Shown: one piece after another, positions 58,512 through 64,000 of the stretch | How positions within the stretch are numbered: position 1 is the first letter of the stretch | How the letters are laid out: every line of letters begins with the position of its first letter | Assembly: GCF_006274605.1 (NCBI RefSeq) | Contig: NZ_CP040846.1 | Location: 2,115,041-2,179,040, forward strand | Length of the DNA stretch: 64,000 bases | Origin: Thermococcus indicus | Lineage (GTDB): Archaea; Methanobacteriota_B; Thermococci; Thermococcales; Thermococcaceae | Reading direction: 5' to 3' | Notes under the pieces: generated by a model | What the model was told of the DNA's origin: nothing | What the model saw: the letters and a program-made list of their open reading frames with translations, nothing else | The model's database searches: none | Translations under genes and position numbers: made by a program

Positions 58512-59428
58512 TATCGCTATGGCCGTAAGCGGCGTCGCCACCCATCCAAAGACTATATCCCTGATGACCGATTTCTCAACACCCTGACCCACCAGCAACC
58601 CAACACTCACCACGCCCCCGACTATGGACTGGCTCGAGCTCACCGGGAGGCCGAAGAAGTTGGCGAGGCTGACGGCGATGGCGGAGCCAAACTGGGCGGC
58701 GAAGGCCGAGATCGGGCCGAGGGCAGTTATCTTCTTTCCAACGGTGTGCATCACCGCGTAGCTGAAGGTGAGGGCACCGAGGGAGAGCGCTATCGCCCCA
58801 AAGATTCCCGCCACCTTCGGCTCCATGAAGCCCGCGCCGACGAGGGGCCCGGAGGCGTTGGCCACCTCATTGGTTCCGAAGTTGAAGGCCATGTAGGAGC
58901 CGCCGAGTATCGCCAGGGCCTTGTAGAGGGACTCGATGGTCGAGACGCTCCCGATCCTCGACACCACCAGGGAGTAGAACCGGTACAGAACTATCGCAAG
59001 CAGACCCGAGAGCACCGGCGAGACGACCCAGGCGGCGGCGATTTTGGTGAGGGTGTACCAGTTCACGGGGGCGTGGGTGGCTAGGCCGACTCCGATGACG
59101 CCCCCGACTATGGCCTGGTCGTGGAGACCGGGAGCCCCCTGACCGTTGCTATCGTGACCCAGACCCCCGCCGCGAGGAGGGCTATGACGGCCATCTCCAT
59201 CGTGAGGTAGCCTTCGGGCACTATACCCTTCCCGACGGTCTTCATGACCTTGTATCCCCTGAGGTAGGCCCCCATGAGAACGAATATTGCTATCGTGAGC
59301 GTGGCCTGGCGGAAGCTCAGTATTCCAGCCCCAACCGCGGTGCCCATGGCGTTGGCCGAATCGTTTGAGCCTATGTTCCACGCAATGTAAAACGCCACCG
59401 CAACAGCCGCCACCGCCAGGCCATCCAT
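58467..59428 (-). pseudogene. Pit-type phosphate permease, one-base frameshift
   Basis: Two frames encode one 320-residue Pit permease. The first frame has NIGSNDSANAMGTAVGAGIL and ends with RGLPVSTT. The second starts at QAIVGGVIGVGL and contains the repeat motifs FGTNEVANASGPLVGAG and GLPVSSSQSIVGGVVSVGL. The break is at the G pair 59117-59118 (plus strand); one more base restores STTQAIVGG. Both halves of the inverted-repeat transporter are otherwise intact. The ATG at 59428 sits close behind TATA-like TATATAG elements. It would import inorganic phosphate, likely with the DUF47 protein at 49923. Confidence 0.85.
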
Positions 59429-59651
59429 TTTAACCACCACTATATAGACTATATACCTGCGTGGGGTTTGCGGACTTAAAAATTTAGCGGGCGAACTTTT
59501 TTCGGGAAACGATGACCGCTTTTTACCATTGACGACTGACAACGTTCACGCCTACCCAAAGACACCTGCCGAAGGGAGCTTAAGCCAATACCGAAACTTA
59601 AATAAATGCATTGGATGAATAAACTTTGACAAATTTAAGGAGGCAGAGAAG
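59429..59651. promoter_or_regulatory. Divergent promoter region, pit and the por/vor operon
   Basis: For porG, BRE-like CCGAAA and TATA-like CTTAAATAA lie at 59591-59605, and a strong ribosome site AAGGAGGC at 59637-59644, before the ATG at 59652. For the minus-strand pit gene, two overlapping TATATAG elements lie at about 59441-59459. About 100 bases in between carry neither a clear repeat nor a gene. Confidence 0.55.
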
Positions 59652-60209
59652 ATGATCGAGATTCGTTTTCACGGTAGAGGTGGACAGGGTGCCGTTACCG
59701 CTGCCAACATACTAGCCTCAGCTGCTTTCCTTGAGGGCAAGTACGTCCAGGCGTTCCCGTTCTTCGGTGTTGAGAGGCGTGGAGCGCCGGTTACGGCTTT
59801 CACCAGGATCGACGAGAAGCCGATAAGGATAAAGACCCAGATCTACGAGCCGGACATCGTCGTCGTCCTCGACCCGAGCCTTCTCGACACGGTAGATGTT
59901 ACCGCCGGTCTCAAGGACGGCGGAATAGTCATCGTCAACACCGAGAAGAGTAAGGAGGAGGTTCTTGAGAAGCTCAAGAAGAAGCCGGCCAAGCTGGCAC
60001 TCGTTGACGCAACCACCATAGCCCTCGACGTTCTCGGACTGCCGATCACCAACACCGCCATCCTCGGTGCGGTCTCCAAGGCCACCGGTGTCGTCAGCCT
60101 CGAGCACGTCCAGAAGGCCATCCAGGACGTCTTCTCCGGTGCCCTCGGGGAGAAGAACGCCAAGGCCGCAGAGGAAGCCTTCAACAAGACCGTCATTTAC
60201 GAGCTCTGA
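59652..60209 (+). CDS. porG: Pyruvate/2-ketoisovalerate ferredoxin oxidoreductase, gamma subunit
   Basis: A 185-residue gamma subunit. It starts [20 protein letters not shown] and has [17 protein letters not shown] (about 37-53) and [20 protein letters not shown] (about 117-136). In Pyrococcus the same gamma chain is shared by POR and VOR, and the gene order here (gamma, VOR delta-alpha-beta, POR delta-alpha) matches that arrangement. The enzymes oxidise 2-oxoacids to acyl-CoA and reduce ferredoxin in the cytoplasm. Confidence 0.95.
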
Positions 60210-60251
60210 TCTTCTTTCCTTACCCTTAATCCAAGCAAGGTGGTGATAAGG

Positions 60252-60569
60252 TTGAACACGCTGTTCGGTGAAAAGAAAGAAGGGGCCACCAAAATCGTCC
60301 TCAAGAGCGTGGACGAGTACCCCGAGGCCCCGGTGAGTCTGGGAACAACCCTCAGCAACTTCACGGGTGACTGGAGGACATTCATCCCGGTCATTGACGA
60401 CGACAAGTGCGTCAAGTGCTACATCTGCTGGAAGTTCTGCCCGGAGCCGGCCATATTCATCCGTGAGGACGGCTACGTGGGAGTTGATTACGACTACTGT
60501 AAGGGCTGCGGCATCTGTGCGAACGAGTGCCCGACCAAAGCGATAACCATGGAGAAAGAGGAGAAGTGA
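60252..60569 (+). CDS. vorD: 2-ketoisovalerate ferredoxin oxidoreductase, delta subunit
   Basis: A 105-residue ferredoxin-like subunit with two 4Fe-4S motifs, CVKCYICWKFCPEP (about 54-67) and CKGCGICANECP (about 84-95). It starts NTLFGEKKEGATKIVLKSVD. The TTG at 60252 follows GGTGATAAGG and gives the size of Pyrococcus VorD. A GTG at 60240 would overlap the ribosome site. It passes electrons from the thiamin pyrophosphate site to ferredoxin. Confidence 0.93.
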   Translation: MNTLFGEKKEGATKIVLKSVDEYPEAPVSLGTTLSNFTGDWRTFIPVIDDDKCVKCYICWKFCPEPAIFIREDGYVGVDYDYCKGCGICANECPTKAITMEKEEK

Positions 60570-60579
60570 GGTGTTGGTT

Positions 60580-61767
60580 ATGGAGTACAAACCCATTAGG
60601 AAGGTCGTGAGCGGTAACTACGCGGCCGCTTACGCCGTTAAGCACGCGCGCGTTGAGGTCGTCGCGGCTTACCCGATCACCCCTCAGACCAGCATCATCG
60701 AGAAGATAGCCGAGTTCATAGCCAACGACGAGATTGAGAACATCCAGTACGTCCCCGTCGAGAGCGAGCACTCCGCCATGGCGGCCAGCATAGGCGCCTC
60801 AGCAACCGGCGCCAGAGCATTTACCGCCACTTCAGCCCAGGGTCTCGCCCTCATGCACGAGATGCTCCACTGGGCCGCCGGTGCGAGGCTCCCGATAGTC
60901 ATGGTCGACGTCAACCGCGCCATGGCCCCGCCGTGGAGCGTCTGGGACGACCAGACCGACAGCCTCTCCCAGAGGGACACCGGCTGGATGCAGTTCTACG
61001 CCGAGAACAACCAGGAAGTTTACGACGGTGTGCTGATGGCCTTTAAGATAGCCGAGACCGTTAACCTCCCCGCGATGGTCATCGAGAGCGCCTTCATACT
61101 GAGCCACACCTACGACGTCGTCGAGATGATACCGCAGGAGCTCGTTGACGAGTTCCTCCCGCCGAGGAAGCCGCTCTACACCCTCACCGACTTCGACAAC
61201 CCAATATCCGTGGGTGCCCTCGGAACCCCGAACGACTACTACGAGTTCCGCTACAAGCTCGCCAAGGCCATGGAAGAGGCCAAGAAGGTCATCCACGAGG
61301 TCGGCAAGGAGTTCGGCGAGCGCTTTGGAAGGGACTACAGCCAGATGATCGAGCTCTACAAGACCGACGACGCTGACTTCGTCTTCATGGGCATGGGCTC
61401 GCTCATGGGAACCGTCAAGCAGGCGGTCGATGTTCTCCGCGAGGAGGGCTACAAGGTCGGCGCGGCCAAGGTGCGCTGGTTCAGGCCGTTCCCGAGCGAG
61501 GAGCTCTACGAGCTCGCCAAGGACGTCCAGGCCATAGCGGTCCTTGACAGGAACTTCTCCTTCGGACAGGAGGGAATACTCTTCAACGAGGCCAAGGGAG
61601 CGCTCTACAACACCGACGCAAAGCCGCTCATGAAGAACTACATCGTCGGCCTTGGAGGAAGGGACTTCACGGTGAACGACGTCAGGAAGATCGCCGAGAA
61701 CATGAAGGCAATCATCGATAAGGGAGAGCTTGATGTAGAGGTGGACTGGTACCACCTTAAGAGGTGA
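60580..61767 (+). CDS. vorA: 2-ketoisovalerate ferredoxin oxidoreductase, alpha subunit
   Basis: A 395-residue alpha subunit. It has the pyrimidine-binding N-terminal part (AAYPITPQTSIIEKIAEFI, about 28-46, and VESEHSAMAASIGASATGAR), RLPIVMVDVNRAMAPPWSVW and a C-terminal transketolase-type domain (VRWFRPFPSEELYELAKDVQ, SFGQEGILFNEAKGALYN). VOR prefers branched-chain 2-oxoacids from Val, Leu and Ile. Assignment to VOR rather than POR rests on gene order and similarity to Pyrococcus VorA. ATG 60580 is preferred over GTG 60571. Confidence 0.93.
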   Translation: MEYKPIRKVVSGNYAAAYAVKHARVEVVAAYPITPQTSIIEKIAEFIANDEIENIQYVPVESEHSAMAASIGASATGARAFTATSAQGLALMHEMLHWAAGARLPIVMVDVNRAMAPPWSVWDDQTDSLSQRDTGWMQFYAENNQEVYDGVLMAFKIAETVNLPAMVIESAFILSHTYDVVEMIPQELVDEFLPPRKPLYTLTDFDNPISVGALGTPNDYYEFRYKLAKAMEEAKKVIHEVGKEFGERFGRDYSQMIELYKTDDADFVFMGMGSLMGTVKQAVDVLREEGYKVGAAKVRWFRPFPSEELYELAKDVQAIAVLDRNFSFGQEGILFNEAKGALYNTDAKPLMKNYIVGLGGRDFTVNDVRKIAENMKAIIDKGELDVEVDWYHLKR

Positions 61768-61772
61768 GAAAG

Positions 61773-62708
61773 ATGGAGATTCCCGAGAACGTTAAGAAGA
61801 GGTTGAGCATTCCAGCTGATGAGCACTTTTACGCGGGCCACACCGCCTGCCAGGGATGTGGCGCTTCCCTGGGTCTTCGCTACGTGCTCAAGACCTACGG
61901 CAAGAAGACCATCTTCACAATCCCCGCGTGCTGTTCGACCATCATAGCCGGTGCGTGGCCGTACTCAACCCTCGACGCCCCGCTCTTCCACACGGCCTTT
62001 GAGACCACCGGTGCCGTCATGAGCGGTATCGAGGCGGCCCTCAAGGTCAAGGGGTACAAGGTCAAGGGCGAGGACGGTGTCATGGTCGTCGGCTGGGCCG
62101 GCGACGGCGGTACCGCGGACATAGGTCTGCAGGCCCTCAGCGGATTCCTTGAGAGGGGCCACGACGCGCTCTACATCATGTACGACAACGAGGCCTACAT
62201 GAACACCGGAATCCAGAGGTCCGGCTCGACCCCGTACGGTGCCTGGACCACCAACACCCCGGGCGGAAAGAAGCACTTCCTTGAGAAGAGGCACAAGAAG
62301 AAGGTCATCGACATAGTCATAGCCCACGAGATACCCTACGCCGCCACCGCAAGCGTCGCCTATCCAGAGGACTTCATAAGGAAGCTCAAGAAGGCCAGGG
62401 ACACCCCGGGACCGAGCTTCATCCAGCTCTTCGCCCCGTGCCCGACCGGCTGGCGCTCACCGACCGACAAGAGCATCGAGCTTGCCCGCTTAGCCGTCCA
62501 GACGGCCTACTTCCCGCTCTTTGAGTACGAGAACGGCAGGTACAAGATCAACATGCCCTCACCGAAGAAGGAGCCGAAGCCCATCGAGGAGTTCCTCAAG
62601 TACCAGGGCAGGTTCAAGTACATGACCAAGGAGGACATAGAGGTCCTCCAGCAGTGGGTCAACCACGAGTGGGAGAAGCTCAAGAAGCTCGCCGAGATCT
62701 TCGGCTGA
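61773..62708 (+). CDS. vorB: 2-ketoisovalerate ferredoxin oxidoreductase, beta subunit
   Basis: A 311-residue subunit that binds thiamin pyrophosphate. The TPP motif is VVGWAGDGGTADIGLQALSG (GDG, about 89-108), with YMNTGIQRSGSTPYGAWTTN following. Cluster Cys residues sit in HTACQGCGASLGLR (about 21-34) and PACCSTIIAGAW, with another Cys in FAPCPTGWRSP. The ATG at 61773 follows GAGGTGAGAAAG. It ends 61 bases before the POR delta gene. Confidence 0.94.
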   Translation: MEIPENVKKRLSIPADEHFYAGHTACQGCGASLGLRYVLKTYGKKTIFTIPACCSTIIAGAWPYSTLDAPLFHTAFETTGAVMSGIEAALKVKGYKVKGEDGVMVVGWAGDGGTADIGLQALSGFLERGHDALYIMYDNEAYMNTGIQRSGSTPYGAWTTNTPGGKKHFLEKRHKKKVIDIVIAHEIPYAATASVAYPEDFIRKLKKARDTPGPSFIQLFAPCPTGWRSPTDKSIELARLAVQTAYFPLFEYENGRYKINMPSPKKEPKPIEEFLKYQGRFKYMTKEDIEVLQQWVNHEWEKLKKLAEIFG

Positions 62709-62769
62709 GCTTTCCATCTTTACCCCAAGGTTTAAGTTTCCATCTGATAAGTCACCCGAGGTGATAAGC

Positions 62770-63087
62770 ATGGCCGAGAGTCCGTTTAAGGCCGACATTG
62801 AGAGGGTTCAGAAGGAGTATAGCGAAAAGATGACCCCCGGAGCGATAGCCACCATCCCGGGGAGCAGCGTGGTAAACAAGACCGGTTCCTGGCGTGTTTT
62901 CATGCCCGAGTTCAACCGGGACAAGTGCGTCCGCTGCTACCTCTGCTACATCTACTGCCCGGAGCCGGCCATCTACCTCGACGAGGAGAACTACCCCGTC
63001 TTTGACTACGACTACTGTAAGGGCTGTGGAGTTTGCGCGAACGAGTGCCCGACCGACGCTATCATAATGGTTAGGGAGACCAAGTGA
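62770..63087 (+). CDS. porD: Pyruvate ferredoxin oxidoreductase, delta subunit
   Basis: A 105-residue paralogue of vorD with two 4Fe-4S motifs, CVRCYLCYIYCPEP and CKGCGVCANECP, and the start AESPFKADIERVQKEYSEKM. ATG 62770 gives the same length as Pyrococcus PorD; a GTG at 62761 lies in the GAGGTGATAAGC ribosome site. TATA-like GTTTAAGTTTC at about 62730 suggests an internal promoter for the POR genes. Confidence 0.94.
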   Translation: MAESPFKADIERVQKEYSEKMTPGAIATIPGSSVVNKTGSWRVFMPEFNRDKCVRCYLCYIYCPEPAIYLDEENYPVFDYDYCKGCGVCANECPTDAIIMVRETK

Positions 63088-63098
63088 GGTGGTGAAAG

Positions 63099-64000
63099 AT
63101 GCCGATTAGGAAGGTTATGAAGGCCAACGAGGCTGCCGCCTGGGCGGCCAAGCTCGCCAAGCCGAAGGTCATAGCGGCGTTCCCGATTACCCCGTCAACG
63201 CTCGTTCCGGAGAAGATCAGTGAGTTCGTTGCCGATGGAGAGCTCGACGCTGAGTTCATCAAGGTCGAGAGCGAGCACTCGGCGATTTCAGCCTGCGTCG
63301 GTGCCTCTGCGGCCGGTGTTAGAACCTTCACCGCGACCGCTTCCCAGGGTCTGGCACTCATGCACGAGATACTCTTCATCGCCGCCGGCATGAGGCTTCC
63401 GATAGTCATCGCCGTTGGAAACCGCGCGCTGAGCGCTCCGATCAACATCTGGAACGACTGGCAGGACACCATCAGCGAGCGCGATACCGGCTGGCTCCAG
63501 TTCTACGCCGAGAACAACCAGGAAGCTTTGGACCTCATACTCATCGCCTACAAGGTCGCCGAGAACGAGAAGGTCCTTCTCCCGGCGATGGTTGGATTCG
63601 ACGCCTTCATCCTGACCCACACCGTTGAGCCGGTCGAGATACCCGATCAGGAGCTCGTTGACGAGTTCCTCGGCGAGTACGAGCCGAAGTACGCCTACCT
63701 CGACCCGAGCAGGCCGATAACTCAGGGTACCCTCGCCTTCCCGGCCCACTACATGGAGGCCAGGTACACCGTCTGGGAGGCCAACGAGAACGCCAGAAAG
63801 GTCATAGACGAGGCATTCGCGGAGTTCGAAAAGCGCTTTGGTAGAAAGTACCAGAAGATCGAGGAGTACCGCACGGATGACGCCGAGATAATCTTCGTCA
63901 CCATGGGCTCACTCGCCGGAACCGTCAAGGAGTACGTTGACCACCTCCGCGAGCAGGGCATCAAGGTCGGTGCGGCCAAGATGACCGTTTACAGACCGTT
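63099..64000 (+). CDS. porA: Pyruvate ferredoxin oxidoreductase, alpha subunit (3' end outside window)
   Basis: The first 300 residues of PorA are present; the gene runs off the window. Visible segments are [19 protein letters not shown] (about 28-46), [20 protein letters not shown] (about 57-76), [20 protein letters not shown] (about 105-124) and the start of the transketolase-type C-terminal domain. It converts pyruvate to acetyl-CoA with the beta subunit expected just downstream. ATG 63099 follows GAGGTGGTGAAAG. Confidence 0.95.
   Translation, partial: MPIRKVMKANEAAAWAAKLAKPKVIAAFPITPSTLVPEKISEFVADGELDAEFIKVESEHSAISACVGASAAGVRTFTATASQGLALMHEILFIAAGMRLPIVIAVGNRALSAPINIWNDWQDTISERDTGWLQFYAENNQEALDLILIAYKVAENEKVLLPAMVGFDAFILTHTVEPVEIPDQELVDEFLGEYEPKYAYLDPSRPITQGTLAFPAHYMEARYTVWEANENARKVIDEAFAEFEKRFGRKYQKIEEYRTDDAEIIFVTMGSLAGTVKEYVDHLREQGIKVGAAKMTVYRP

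Noticed and set aside
59508-59540. ATGACC and CTGA motifs considered as a C/D box guide RNA.
   Set aside because: The boxes are only about 25 bases apart, the C box deviates from RUGAUGA, and there is no room for internal D' and C' boxes.

Overview
The window is chromosomal DNA from a hyperthermophilic euryarchaeon of the order Thermococcales, most likely a high-GC Thermococcus. This rests on the gene content: a porG-vorDAB-porD-porA cluster, a pyrB-pyrI pair with a Cys4 PyrI, archaeal NAC, a ThiN-domain regulator (ThiR type), a DUF257 protein, and TATA/BRE promoters with GGTGA or GGAGG ribosome binding sites. Genes are tightly packed, with many ATGA/TTGA start-stop overlaps and several convergent pairs whose 3' ends overlap.

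Layout. 1-10.9 kb: the 3' end of a secreted protein, a thiR-vanZ-yjbQ operon, pyrB-pyrI interrupted by a 135-nt insert, a C5-epimerase-like lipoprotein, an ECF transporter S component behind a symmetric divergent promoter, a UPF0200-type kinase, a VapBC pair, a DUF523-like protein, a flavodoxin, a DUF457 membrane protein, and a phosphohexomutase carrying a frameshift. 11-19.5 kb: two neighbouring clusters of secreted or membrane-anchored proteins. Both have the same leader DNA, and each leader abuts btpA: the intact gene for the second cluster, a btpA 3' remnant for the first. This points to a segmental duplication. 19.6-27.5 kb: a transglutaminase-like/DUF4129 protein, membrane proteins, MoxR, DUF58 and a SHOCT protein. 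27.5-39.5 kb: a membrane-anchored CGTase-like amylase, DUF257, TldD/PmbA, a twin winged-helix regulator with a small membrane protein, a Usp-SLC13-Usp operon, a frameshifted Lon-like S16 protease and an M20 peptidase.

39.6-50.6 kb: tRNA-Ala(CGC), malic enzyme and the two fumarase subunits. The fumarase genes are separated by about 6.3 kb holding a second transglutaminase-like operon, a TnpB element with recognisable ends and a winged-helix STAND NTPase; SerA and a DUF47 PhoU-like protein follow. 50.6-59.4 kb: PanE, a SpoU methyltransferase, Ogt, a TPR membrane protein, a second toxin-antitoxin pair, NAC, an AhpD-like protein, a HEAT-repeat protein, HflX and a frameshifted Pit phosphate permease. 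59.6-64 kb: shared gamma, VOR delta/alpha/beta, POR delta and the 5' part of POR alpha. These enzymes make acyl-CoA and reduced ferredoxin from 2-oxoacids, complementing malic enzyme and fumarase, which interconvert pyruvate, malate and fumarate.

Three genes (phosphohexomutase, Lon-like protease, Pit) each lack exactly one base in a short C/G run while keeping every family motif on both sides. Sequencing error should be excluded before calling them dead. The strongest leads for undescribed biology are the duplicated surface-protein clusters with their shared leader, the block separating the fumarase genes, the pyrB/pyrI insert, and several palindromic or repeated promoter elements. I saw no rRNA genes and no CRISPR array.
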